Shown in pieces: positions 37,991 to 50,300 of a stretch of DNA of 64,000 nt (positions are counted from its first letter, which is position 1; every line of letters starts with the position of its first letter). Made by a program: the position numbers and the translations under genes. The notes below the pieces were generated by a model. That model was not told the origin of the DNA. It searched no databases and saw only the letters and a list, made by a program, of their open reading frames with translations. The stretch covers positions 36,742,201 to 36,806,200 of the forward strand of contig CM053802.1 in the NCBI GenBank assembly GCA_028671895.1. The letters run 5' to 3'. Source of the DNA: Oenanthe sinensis. Its lineage: Eukaryota; Streptophyta; Magnoliopsida; Apiales; Apiaceae.

Positions 37991-38344
37991 TTTAATTTTG
38001 ATCTTAAAAATATTTAAGTGCTTGTATTTAAATGATAAATTCTTAGCACTTAATATATTTAAATATTATTTTAAATTATTTTAAATAAAAAGGGTGAATA
38101 TTTATATTTATTCTTATATTTAAAATAAAAGTAAAATAATAAAAAGCATAATTTATTTATGATAATAATTTTAACAATTAATGCTATTATTATTATTAAA
38201 TATTTTGTGAAATAATATTTGTGAGTAATTAATTATTATAGATTAATTTTACAAATTATTCATAAATATTATTTATTTAATTAGTAGCAAAGTCTAAGAA
38301 CACTCGAGTTTGTCAAAGTACTTTGTGGCGCTTTAAATTGTTTA

Positions 38345-38607
38345 GTGGCGCTTATACAGTGCTTTGACTATATAGGCGCAAGATCGAAACCACAAGTACT
38401 TAGAATCTTTTTATAAAGAATCAAGTGACGCCTATAGGAGTTCGTCAAAATACTTGAAACTTTGATTGCATTTTAGTGGCGCTAGTTATTTATGTGGCGT
38501 CAACACAGTGATTACACCTTGAAGGCGCAACATAAACAAACCAAGAGTTTTGTTGCGCCAGTTTATTTAGTGACGCCTACACAGTGCAATCACTGTGAAG
38601 GCGCAAT
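38345..38607 (+). repeat. 38-bp hairpin units in the spacer of element A (three copies plus half-units)
   Basis: 38345-38381 (37 bp), 38494-38531 (38 bp) and 38570-38607 (38 bp). In the last, arms GCGCCTACACAGTG and CACTGTGAAGGCGC pair at 13 of 14 positions around a 4-base loop. Half-units occur near 38327, 38424, 38476, 38552, 38669 and 38709. Same unit as in LTR A. The rest of 38085-39105 is AT-rich and non-coding. Confidence 0.8.
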
Positions 38608-39105
38608 ATAAGCACTCAGAAACAATTTTATGTTTCTTTTGCTCCTATATATATATATGTTTTTTTATTGCGCTACTCTAATATACATACATAGTACATA
38701 CACTCTTAAGGCGCAAGAACAAAACACATATCTACTATTTTTAATCGATCAAATCTAAGTCAATCTAGTCCGATTTTTAATCAGAAACCAGATTTGTGGA
38801 ACCCACTTTCTTCCTGTTAATTTTCAAGTGGTCCCAGTGTTTTTGGTGAAGATTCAAAAAAAAATCTCAATTTTTCACTCTCTAACATTTTGGCTAGGGT
38901 TTCTAATTTTTCAAATCTATTAAAAATTATAATAAAATTTAAAGTGTGCTTAAAATTACTAAGAGTCCATTAAATATTAATTTTACGAAAATCCAAGTAA
39001 TTTTACAATTAGGATTTTAGTTCATAATTTACTTGATTAATTCGATTTTAATTAGTAATTTTAATTCTTAAAAAAATTACCTTTCACTTTAATTAATTTA
39101 ATTAA

Positions 39106-41170
39106 ATGGCAGGTCATTTTGATATTAAAAAGACTAATTATTTGTCTATCTTAGTAGATAATTGGACTGAGGCAGGAGAGTTAGGTAACTGGACTAGGTT
39201 TTTAAATGAACATTCTATAGTCTGGTACGCACTAACTACTTCTGTTCCTTTGAATAGAAATTTGTTAAGACAGGTTTACAGGTCTGCTTAGGACATATCT
39301 GCAGATGGCATCTCAGCCTTCACTTGTAAGAATCAGAGACAGAAGGTGTGAATAACTGAGAACGACATCAATCGAGCACTTCATCTACCTTCTGAGAATT
39401 TTGAAGATGAGCCATCTTAGGCAGATCTGGAAAACTTTTTCATGTTCCTATACTGCACAAGAGAGAATAATAATCTTCCAAAGAAGATTTACAAGAATCA
39501 CCTTCCCAAAGAGTGGAACCTATTTTTCAATATTTTGTCTCACGGCTTTGCACCAAAGACAGGTGGCTTTCACGGGATCACTCAATTCAACAAGGTGATT
39601 GGCTATGAAGTGGCATCTGGGTCCAGAATAAATTTTGGCAAGTTGATCATGTCAGAGATTCTTAAGAACCAGGCAAAGATGGAGAACTTCTGTTTGTATC
39701 CCAAATTCTTGTAGCTGGTGTTGAATCAAGTGCTAAGAGCTGATCAACTTCAAATATTTCAGAACAGTCCATTGGAAGAGTCACCCTCACTTCAATTCAA
39801 GACAATTCTTTTGCTATAAAATGAGGTTGACTATCCCAACATGTATACTCCTGCTCCGATGACTGACCCTATCAGAGATTTCTTTGATCTTCTTAGACAG
39901 GTTAATGAAGAAAAAGCAGAAGAAGAAGAAGAAGAAGAAGAAACTGCAGAAGAAGAAGCATTAACCTCTGAAGAGGGCAATGAAGTTGAAACCTCAAGTG
40001 AGTCTAGAAACTCAGCAGCAACAAAAGAAAAAGAACCAAACACTAAAAAGGAAGATGAAGTTATGGATGAAGTTGGTTCTGAACATGAGCAAGAACTAAT
40101 TCCTGAAGAACAAAGGAAGTGCCCTGAAAATCAAACAAAGGAGATAATTGTTGAGGCAGAAGTGGAAGAGCCTCAGACTATAAAGGTGTACATCCCTAAC
40201 ATTTCTGATGAACAAATAGATGAAGGTACACTTATTGACTTTGAATTTTCTGCTTTTCTAACTGATGAATTTGTCACAATATCTCCTACTGTGCCTCAAA
40301 CAGCAATGCACACACAACAACCCTTAGTGGCCATCGAAGCTGGCAAAGAACTGGCAGACCAAACAGTTCTAACCATTGCCAGAGAACAACAAACACTTCT
40401 TTCATCTCCTATACCTAGAAAAAGAACCATTGTTTTAGATGATAGGAGTGAGTCCCTTCCGGATCAGGAAGTTTTTGAAATATCCCCTACAGCTCTGCCT
40501 TCTCGAAAACGTCGAAAAGTGAATTTTCAGCCTAAGGCAACTGTCAGCCAAGAACCTGATTCTCCAATCTCTGAAACCTTTCTTTTCCTTCGTAACCTTA
40601 ATTCTGAAATTGATAAAATCCTGAAAGGTATGGGAACAGAACCAGAGGTTGTAACATTATCCGCTACTTCAATAGCTAGTACTGTTTTGGTCCATCCGAT
40701 TCAGAACCTGTCTACAAAGACAGTTGGGGGCATCACTGAAGCTCACGAGCCATTTATTACATTGTCAAATGTGGTGACCCCCGTGGACTTAACATCTCCA
40801 GATCCTATTCAGGATGTTTTCTCTCCCCAAAAGGGTGAAGTGGAAAGACAACTCTCCCATAGAAGGGAAGAGGTCTCTATTCAAGGAGTAGCTGTGTCAA
40901 CAACATCACCACTTCAAGTGGAAGTGCCTTCACAGGGGTCGCGGGGCACTAGAGCCTCTCATTGGTCAATCACTACATTGCCTGAGGTGGTGACTCCCCT
41001 GGAAATTTAAATTCCAGCACCTACAACGGAAGTCCTCCCCACCTTTACAGGTCAGACAGAGGGACAACACACCCATAGAAGGGATGTGGACTCTATTAAT
41101 AGAGTATATGCTGCTTTGGCAGTAGAACCTGCTCAGGGTGTCTCTGGACAGGTAAGGCCTTCAATGGATT
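39106..41170 (+). pseudogene. Accessory ORF of element A, 5' part
   Basis: Begins ATG (MAGHFDIKKTNYLSIL) and stays in one frame up to the insertion of element B, broken only by stops, including TAG 39289, TGA 39349, TAG 39418, TAG near 39713 and TAA near 41008. Residues from about 39480 (LPKEWNLFFNILSHGFAPKTGGFHGITQFNKVIG) match the equivalent part of element B's accessory ORF (LRKEWSFFFVQIAKCFTGKCSGFDVI), so the two are homologous. A Glu-rich stretch at 39908-39960 and a nuclear-signal-like KRRKVNF segment near 40510 follow. SIRE elements carry an 'env-like' ORF in this position; I see no signal peptide or membrane segment here, so the name would mislead. Confidence 0.65.
40771..41170 (+). 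repeat. Internal ~216-bp repeats in accessory ORF A, units 1 and 2
   Basis: GTGGTGACCCC at 40771 and GTGGTGACTCC at 40987 each start a unit that later contains a C-C-C-A-T-A-G-A-A-G-G-G word (protein S/T-H-R-R). A third unit starts at 53738, on the far side of element B. At the protein level the units share GQxExQ..HRR. Confidence 0.7.
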
Positions 41171-41898
41171 TGTTTTCCCAGTTGCATAAGTAGAAGGGGG
41201 GTTGAATACTTGTGTGTCTTTTCTGCCTGATTTTAAAATCAAATTAAGAACAAAACTCAAACACAAAGATATGAATAAGTACTGTTTGTATTATTGATTT
41301 GTAAATACAAAACTCTCCTAGGATGTACACAAACCCTAGCAGCTTCTCTGTGTTTATCACAACAACTCTCTCTATCTCTATGCTCTCACAAGATATCACT
41401 CAGACAATTATGCTTCGACTTTTTTTTTCTACAATTAGGTTACATAGAATTTATATAGAGAGCTGTCTATCAACTAATAACAGAAAGATAAATTACAATA
41501 GGAATATAATTCCTAATTTTTAGTTGATAGTTCCTTTCTAGAATTCTCATTCTTTCCCATAGCATATCTTCAATATATTTATCTTGATCTTCGAAGACTT
41601 TCCATTCCTGTGATCTTCTTCCAAATTTAACTTTAACTGTATAGACCCTGAACCCTTCAGACTCTGATCATATGTAGACTCTGATAGTCTATAGACTCTG
41701 ATCACCTTCCAGACTCTAATCTTTATGCAGACTCTGGTTTCACTTTCTACAGAAATTCTTCTAAGTACAAGTAACATGAATGTTGACTATCTAGACTCTG
41801 ATTATACATTTCAGAGACTAGAAAGACTTATTACAGATAAACTAATCTAGACCCTGTTCTAGTATTTTGTACATCATCAAATGAATATATTCCTAACA
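41171..41898 (-). repeat. 3' LTR of element B
   Basis: TGTTTTCCCAGTTGC to TATTCCTAACA on the plus strand. Nearly identical to the other LTR except for a ~30-bp stretch of AGACTCTGAT repeats missing here. TATA box in element sense at 41450-41457. The G6-TTGAATA box lies 25 bp from the U5 end. Confidence 0.92.
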
Positions 41899-41910
41899 AT
41901 CTCCCCCTAT
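41899..41910 (-). other. Polypurine tract of element B
   Basis: In element sense ATAGGGGGAGAT directly before TGTTAGG of the 3' LTR. Same sequence type as at 14105-14118 and 35517-35531. Confidence 0.8.
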
Positions 41911-42023
41911 TTATGCTTTATAAAATGTAAGCATAAATCAAGGTTTGATGATGTCAAAACTAAAGAATAAAACTATTAATCTAGAACAGTATAAAAGAAT
42001 TATAAAGGAAAAAGAATTACTTC

Positions 42024-45000
42024 TTATTTAATCTTCTCAAAGGCTGGATTATTCTTCAAAAATGAATTCAACATATTTTCCTCCACAATTTCCAGAGCCT
42101 CACCAACAAATTTCTTCAATTTCTTCATTTCTTCACTTGAGCATTTGATTTGACAATAAGATGCTCTCAGATCATTTGCACTTCTTTCTTGATCTTTTAA
42201 GTCCTTCAACATCAGAACACTAACTTTCCTACTCATAGGCTGAAACCGAAAGTAATGACCCACACCTTCTTGAAATTTAATCTGTTTTTCTTCTAATGGC
42301 ATGACTTGATCATTTCCCTCAGTATCAACATATTTTAAAGAAAATTTGCCCATTTGTCGATTTGCCTGTCTGTGCAAAGTCAGCTTCCTATCAATCTCCT
42401 TGAACCATTTGTGTGTGACAACTTATTTGCTCTTGTTAACTTCATAAGAAATTTGAAGAAGAAATATGATATACTATAGTTCCTCAGTCTGTTTGAAAAA
42501 TATAAAATTTGATTGACTAATCCATCTTACACTTCCACCTTCTAAGAAGTAAACCAGCATCTCATTCTTCACCTTTTCTGTACCTCCCTGGCCTCCTTGT
42601 ATATTTGTTTCAAAAATATTATAAACAATTTGAGCAGACACCACTTTGTTTAAGTGCTTCTGAGTGATCTTCTCAAACTGCCTATCTGTCAAGGATTGAG
42701 GATCCCTGGTTAGAGTAGATGTTCTGTCAATGTCAGATTCTTCAAATCCTCCAAGACATATCTTCTTTTTAGCTTTAAGTTACAAATTTGATTGACTGCA
42801 CTTCCAGTATGAAGGTTCTTGAGTTTCATCAGACTCTGACTTCCCATGTCTAGTCCCTAACTGATGTGTTTGAGTTTTTACTACTCCAGATTGCTTTTGT
42901 TGCACACCATCAAGACCCCTAGGACCATGAGAACTATCACCATCATCACCATCTCCACCATCTCTTCTCCTTTTAACTCCCTTTGACCTATCTTTGCATC
43001 CATCATCCTTATTTCTCCTGGAGGATTCACCTTGCTTCTCCGTCTCCCCCTTTTTGACATCATCATCCTTATTACTAGTGACAACCAAAAAAATCTGCTC
43101 AAAAACTGTGGAGAGATTGGCCTGGGCTGCAATGACTGAATCAACCTTGGTGGTCAAATCAGAGACTGTAGTTTGAAGAGAGGCTTGAGTTGTAGTGATA
43201 GCAGCTAGAGCATCTTTAAAAGCTATTTCTTTGGATAATTGAAGAGAGTGAATTCTGTCAAATCTTGTATTGAGCAGAGAAGTTGTATTATCAACACTAG
43301 TGAGCTTGATTTTAATATGAGAAATATCCTGGACCACACTGGCTAATTGAGCAGCAACATTAGGTAACTCAGCTTTAACAGCTCCATCCAAAGCATGACC
43401 TTCTTCACCAGGATAGTAACCATGTTCCTATTGAAAGGATTTCTTCTGAAAAGCTTTAAGTCTCTCAGACTGATGAATAGCCAAAATACACTCAAAAGAA
43501 TCTTTATCATTTATGTCTCTTTGCTGTGCAGACTCCCAAGACTGAGGAAACACCTGATCAAAATAGACAAAAGAAGGAGTAACTTGATCATCATCGTCAG
43601 AAGTGCATTCCTCAGCAACAAGCTTAAGCTTTATGATTGGAGGTGTAGACTCTGGTGGTGTAGACTCTGAAACTGCAAACGGGACTATAGACCCTGACTC
43701 CTCCTGAGAGTGATCAGAGACTGTAGACTCTGGAAGTCTAGCCCTTATAGGCATAATCAAAAGTGGTTCTTCTTACTTCAAATTTGTAGCCTCAGTTAAA
43801 ATGACAATGTTATCCACCAAAGCCTCCATGACTCTATCTACTCTCCTTACTAGAGAATCCACTAGATGAAGTTGTGGTCTCTAGGTAAAGGACTTCTGAG
43901 CAGCAAGAGCCTCCTCCTGTTTGCCAATCTGCACAATCAAACATAGTGAATTTTCATCCATCCCCTGCTCCAACTCATTGGACCAACTCTTAGGAAAATC
44001 TTGATCCCAATAAGTAAAGCTAGGTTCAGGATACCCTAATCTCTTATGCTCACAGTGGGGTTGGGTACCCACTTTCTCAATCTCACTCAGGCTCCCTACA
44101 GCCTTTTCTACCTCTCCTTTTGCCTAGTCCAGTGCCAGTCTCTCAAATATTTTGTCACTCATTTGGGAGGGTGCACTCAATAATCCTATAGAAGAGGGGT
44201 TGAGAGAAAATAATGGTGCTTCAATACCTGAACCACCTTGATAGAGGGGAACCCCTTCAAATGTCTGAAGGCTAGGGGTGTCCACCAAGAGGTGAGCATC
44301 AACAGACTCTGAACCCTTACAAGCATCTTCTTTCTTTCCAGAGTCTGTTGGCTCCAGTATTCCAGTCTCAGGGTCTACTCTAGACTCTGACTGCTTCAGT
44401 ATGACTTCATTAGAAGCCAGAGTCTGAGTGTTACCATCTTTGACTGTTTGTGTATGAGACTCCCCCTCAAGGTGGATAGACTCTGATAGAATAGATTGGA
44501 AAATTTCTGCATGAGCCTCCATCAGAGTCTGTCCTCCCATATCACCGGGGTTCTTATCAGCTTTTTGGTGAGTTGACAAGGAGGGCCTAACAGCATACTT
44601 CCCTGCCCCACTATCACCCAACCTCTGACTAGGTGGTTCTTGTGTAGGTGAGGCAAACTGAGCATCTTTATCACTAGTCACCACTGGTGCACTAGTCCCA
44701 ACCTCCAACTGCCTTGCATCACCTGCTACCTCCTATGGTTCTACCATAGTTAATGCATCCAAGTGTCCATTGAGAAACATCCTGGCATGGAGTGCACTGA
44801 TGGCCTGGGCAAAAGTCAAGTGAAAGGAATCTTGTAGTTCCCTTGCAATCTTGTGATAATGTGAGCCCTTAAGTTGATCCAATCTACTTGCATAGGTCGG
44901 ATAGATGTATTTGTTGGCCACCTTACATACATTTTGGACAAGAAAATCAACCACCTCCCTTGAAAATGGTTGAATAGTAGAGATCCAATCAATAGTTGTC

Positions 45001-46939
45001 CTGTAGGTAATCTCATGATCCCAAATTGCTTCATAGTCAAAAACTGGTTGCTCAATCTCAGTTTCCAACTCAGCAACAGACTCTGATTTTCTCCTTTTAT
45101 AGATGCTAAGCTTTTTAGGCTTTTTTGTGATTTGCTGTTCAGAGTCTGACACACCTAGCGCTTTGAGAACTTTAGTTGTTCTGCCTTCTATGAGCCCAGC
45201 TGCTTTTCCTTGGAGTGAAGAATTGAATAGGTAGCTGTATAGATTTTTGACCACATCCTGTGCAGACATTTGTAGCTCCTGTTCCATTTTCTTCCTTAGG
45301 GCCTCATAGGTTGAAAGAAAATCCAAGACTTGAGATTTAGTCTGATATTTCTCTAGATCTTCAACTGATTCCACCAAAGGATATAAAAATAGCAGTACCT
45401 CATCACTTGGAGTAATAATCTCATCAATTAGACTTGAGGCTACATCCAATGGCATTCCTTCCCAAAATGTGTCATGATCAGAGTCTAAAGGCAGTCTAGA
45501 CTCTGACTCAACATTAGACTCTGGTTCAGGTGATTGCTTGCTTTCAGAGTCTGGCTCTGCAGGAGCCTTGGGAGCATCTGTTTCCTACAAAACGGGGTTA
45601 GTAACAGTGATAGGCTTGTGTGTGTGTGTAGAATAAGCCTTCCTTTACCTTCTGTACTTCTTAGCAAAAGATTTTTCAGGAGATTTAATTTGAGAATCCT
45701 GAGGTGCATTCCTAGGTGTTTCAGAGTCTGTAGCCTTTTGAGAGCCTACAGACTTGGCTTGAAGGTTAGAATCAAGTGTATCATGACCGTCTTTTAACAA
45801 AGAGAGACCTTCAACAACTTGTTTCTCTAGAGGGTTGAGCTCTTCATCACTGTGCTCATCTATAAGCCTAGTTTGAATCAATTTTCTCCTCTTTATAACT
45901 GGTGCCTGTTGAGAGACACCAGAGGTTGGTTTCTTTTTGGATTTTGGTTTGGAAGATTGTGTAATTGAAGGGGATTTAGTGACTTGGGTAGGTGCAGGGG
46001 GACTCTCTAGTACTTGTTCCTGCACTATGTCACCACCAAAAAAAGAATCATTGTAGATAGAAGATTTGTAGGTTGAGAGTTTTACCTGCATTACCTATGG
46101 ATAGTGCATGGAAGGTAGACTCTTCTTTTTGTCATCAATTCTCTTGATGTCAGAGAATATCCTTCTTTGTTGTTTGTATGCCTGCACACAACAATCATCT
46201 ACCAACTTGGTTGACATGTCAGGAATGAAGTGATTAAGGAGAATCATAAGAAATCTATGATAATAGACTTTCTTCCTCCCCTCATGCACATTATTTAATT
46301 TTTCTCCCATTTGAGTGAGCAACATATCACCAATGTTGATTACTCTATCAAATAGGAGACTGTGACCAATTTGATAAGTAATAGCAGTAATAACATCAAA
46401 TCCACTACACTTACCAGTGAAACACTTAGCAATTTGAACAAAGAAAAATGACCATTCTTTTCTTAAGTAAGGCCTAGTTATCTTGCTCATGTTATCTAAG
46501 CTAACAGAATAATAGCCTTAAACATGCTTTTAATGTCATCATCAGATACAGTTTCATCAAAAGGTGTTTTCACAGGCAATTTAAAAACTGAATTAAGCAC
46601 ATCAGCAGTAACATCAAAAGTAGTGGAGCCAAAGGTGAACATGATTTTACCTGGTTGATCCTGAGAAGGATCAACTACCTGTGCAGAACTCCAAGCTTTT
46701 GAGACAACATCCATATGAATCACCGGAGATGCTTTCAGAATATAACTGAGCTCAGACTGCTCCATGAAATCCATCATTGGGAAGTAGTCAGTATCTACTC
46801 CCTTCTTATCTCTAAGAGCAGCAACATGATTTGTAGTCATGAAGTCAAAATCCCCAAAAGTAAATGTAATCGCTTTGGGTCCCCTCATGACAGTAGAAAT
46901 TGCAGCCATTGAAGATGTCGAGTTGAAAGTGATGAACAA
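42024..46939 (-). pseudogene. Giant accessory ORF of element B (about 1,640 codons)
   Basis: Starts with ATG at 46939. The first 147 codons are in one phase; a shift near 46493 leads into the phase that continues to 42024. That phase is interrupted only by stops (near 46093, 45643, 45586, 44731, 44122, 43879, 43426, 42778 and others). The N-terminal globular part (RGPKAITFTFGDFDFMT; then LRKEWSFFFVQIAKCFTGKCSGFDVI) is homologous to element A's. The middle is Ser/Glu/Pro-rich and low-complexity. C-terminal Lys/Glu helices near 43390-43200 and 42377-42024 suggest coiled coils. Many of its codons overlap AGACTCTG/CAGAGTCT words. No transmembrane segment or catalytic motif recognised. Function unknown. 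Confidence 0.65.
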
Positions 46940-47362
46940 GCTTGAGAAAATTAGCTAGGGTTCGTAAAAAGCTCTGTGATTAATTCTGCCTTAGAAAAAA
47001 ATAGCAATAAACAAGTGAGTACAATGTATGAAATGTTTTATTTTGATTGAATTGCATACAATACCCACGAGTCTACAGCCTATTTCCAGTCAAAAATAAT
47101 TGTTACCGCCCATTTCAAGTCATTTGAACAATTTAAACGCAATCAGAGTCTGCAGGCGCGAATTTTAACCGATTCAGAGTCTAGGCGATATTTTTCTCAA
47201 AGTCTACAGACTCTCATAGTCTACAGACTCGTCAGAGTCTAAAAACTAGACTCTGTCAAGATAACATATCAAACAAAATTTTGCAATAATAATTAATCAC
47301 AGTGTGTTAAGACAGGGACTATAATTAAAGTACATACCTTGCTTCTTGTAATTATTGATCAC
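46940..47362 (-). promoter_or_regulatory. Spacer between pol and accessory ORF of element B
   Basis: Non-coding. 47140-47265 holds CAGAGTCT/AGACTCTG four times plus AGTCTACAGACT palindromes twice, the same words as in LTR B. By position it could contain an internal promoter or splice acceptor for the accessory ORF, but neither can be shown. Confidence 0.5.
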
Positions 47363-50300
47363 TTACATATTTAACATACCTAATTCACCTACCAGTCTGA
47401 AAAAGGTAGACTCATCAAGTAGTTTTGTCAAAATGTATGCAATCTGTCTGTCAGTTGGAACATAGTGAAGTGTCACAATACCATTTTCAACATGTTCTCT
47501 AATAAAGTGGTACCTGACATCAATGTGCTTTGTTCTGGAGTGTTGGACTGGATTCTCTGCAATTTTAATAGCACTGGTATTATCACAATACATAGGAATA
47601 TTTGAGAATGTTAGTCCATAATCAAGTAATTGATTTCTCATCCACAGAATTTGAGCACAGCAACTTCCAGCTGCAATGTATTCAGCCTCAGCTGTTGAGG
47701 TTGATACAGTCTGTTGTTTCTTGCTAAACCAAGAAATTAATCTGTTGCCAAGAAACTGGCATTGTCCTGTTGTGCTTTTCCTGTCTACTTTGCATCCTGC
47801 ATAGTCAGAATCTGAATAGCCAATTAGTGAAAAATCTAACTCTCTAGGATACCAAAGTCCAAGATTTTGTGCCCCCTTTAGATATCTAAAAATTCTTTTC
47901 ACAACTATTAAATGTGATTCTCTAGGGTCAGCTTGAAATCTAGCACATAGACAAGTTGTAAACATTATATCTGGTCTACTAGTAGTTAAATATAACAATG
48001 AGCCAATCATACCTCTATAGGTAGTGTTGTCAACTTTCTTACCCTTTGGGTCAGAGTCTAGCTTAGTGCCTGTTGACATGGGAGTTTTAGCAGTTGCAGA
48101 ATCTTGCATATCAAACTTCTTCAACAGTTCTTTTACATACTTTGTTTGATTGATGAAAATTCCATCATCATTCTGTTTGACTTGAAGCCCTAAAAAGAAG
48201 TTTAATTCTCCCATCATGATCATTTCATAATTTGACTGCATTAGATGACTAAACTTTTCACAGAGATTATCATTAGTAGATCCAAATATAATATCATCAA
48301 CATAAATTTGGACAAGCAAAATATCACCTTTATATTTTCTAATAAAGAGAGTTTTGTCAATGGTACCTCTTGTGAATCCATTTTCAAGAAGAAATTTTGA
48401 AAGAGTTTCATACCATGCTCTAGGTGCTTGCTTCAATCCATATAGTGCCTTGTCTAACCTGTAAACATGATCAGGAAAATTTGGATCTACAAATCCTGGT
48501 GGTTGCTCCACATAGACTTCTTCTTCCAATTCCCCCTTTAAGAAGGCACTTTTCACATCCATCTGATACACCTTGAATTTTGAATGAGCTGCAAAGGCCA
48601 GAAACATTCTAATAGCTTCCAATCTTGCTACTGGTGCAAAAGTTTCATCATAGTCAATTCCTTCCACCTGTGAGTATCCTTTTGCAACTAGCCTTGCTTT
48701 CTTTCTGACTACAGTTCCATTCTCATCAAGTTTTTTTCTGTACACCCATTTTGCACCAACCACTGATCTATCTCTAGGTCTTGGTACAAGTTTCCACACT
48801 TTATTTCTCTCAAATTCATTCAATTCTTCTTGCATTGCAATAATCCAATCAGGGTCTTGCAAGGCTTCCTCAATTTTCTTGGGTTCATTTTTTGAGAGAA
48901 AACAGCTATAAAGACATTCATTTTGAGTGACTGTTCTTGTTTGTACCCCACTCTCAAGATCACCAATTATCAAGTCAGGAGTGTGATTCCTTGTCCATTT
49001 TCTAGCAGGTGGAAGATTGGTTCTTGAACTTGAAGCTCCCCCTAAGTCATTTGCATCTTCTGTATTTGAGTGAAATTCAAATGAAGAGGCTCCCCCTAAA
49101 TTTCTTGACTCTGAATTATTTGGAGTTGAATTTTCTGGCTCCCCCTCAGAGTGTGCAGGTTCCTTTGTTTGTTCAGGAGTTATTTGAGGGTCTTCATCCT
49201 CTTCATCTTCATTTATCTCAGAACTTTTTAGATTTTCAAATTCTAGTGTAGTAGACTCTGATTCATCCTTCAATCCTGTACATTTTTTATCATCAAATGC
49301 AACATGAATAGATTCTATAAAAATTTTGGTTCTGAGATTAAACACTCTGAATGCTTTTATGTTTGATGCATATCCAAGAAAAATTGATTCATCTGCCTTG
49401 GCTTCAAATTTGCTTAGATTTTTAGGATGTACTTTCAGTACATAACACTTGCATCCAAATATATGAAAGTGTTTCACACTTGGCTTCTTGTCCTTTATCA
49501 TTTCATAGGGAGTCTTTTCATGTATGTTTATTAAAGTGCAGTTTTGAGTGAAACATACTGTATTGACTGCCTCAGCCCAAAAATATACTGGTAGCTTAGA
49601 CTCTGTCAACATTGTTCTGGCAGCTTCTATGAGTGTCCTATTATTTCTTTCCACAACTCCATTTTGTTGAGGAGTTCCTGGTGCAGAAAATTGTTGAGTA
49701 ATTCCTTTTGATGCACAGTAGTCTTCCATGATTGAATTCTTGAATTCAGTACCATTGTCACTCTTTAGAATTCTAACTGTTTTCTTTGATTTTCTTTCTA
49801 TAAAAGTGATATGGTCTATTATGTGTTGCGGAGCTTCATCATTTGAATGTAGAAAGAAAACCCATGTAAATCTTGTAAAATCATCTATAATAACAAGAGT
49901 ATATTTCTTTTTGTTAATTGACATAACATTTACTGGACCAAATAAATCAAGATGCAATATATAAAAGGGTTCAGAAATGGAGTTAATTGTCTTGCTCTTG
50001 AAGGATGATTTCCTTTGTTTTCCAAGTTGACAAGCTTCACAAAGTCCATCTTGCACAAAATCAACCTGTGGTAATCCTCTTACAAGATTCTGTTCAACCA
50101 ACTTGTTGAGTGTTTTGAAGTTGATGTGTGACAGTTTCTTGTGCCATTTCCAGCTTTCTTTAGTTGAGGCCTTGTTATATAGACATGTGACTTCACTGTG
50201 TATGCAATCCACCAAGCTGTCTTCATAAATGTTACCATGTCTGTGTCCTTTAAAAACCAAAATGCCTGTTTCTATATGAGTCACAAGACACTCTTTGTTG

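Noticed and set aside
36600..38720. CRISPR-like array (repeated 38-bp units)
   Set aside because: Units are unevenly spaced, imperfect inverted repeats inside a eukaryotic retrotransposon; no Cas genes; not a CRISPR.
43395..43670. Plus-strand frames over element B's accessory ORF
   Set aside because: Shadows of the minus-strand ORF; no independent coding signature.
42024..46939. Calling the accessory ORF an envelope gene
   Set aside because: No signal peptide, membrane-spanning segment or cleavage site is visible; position alone does not justify the name.
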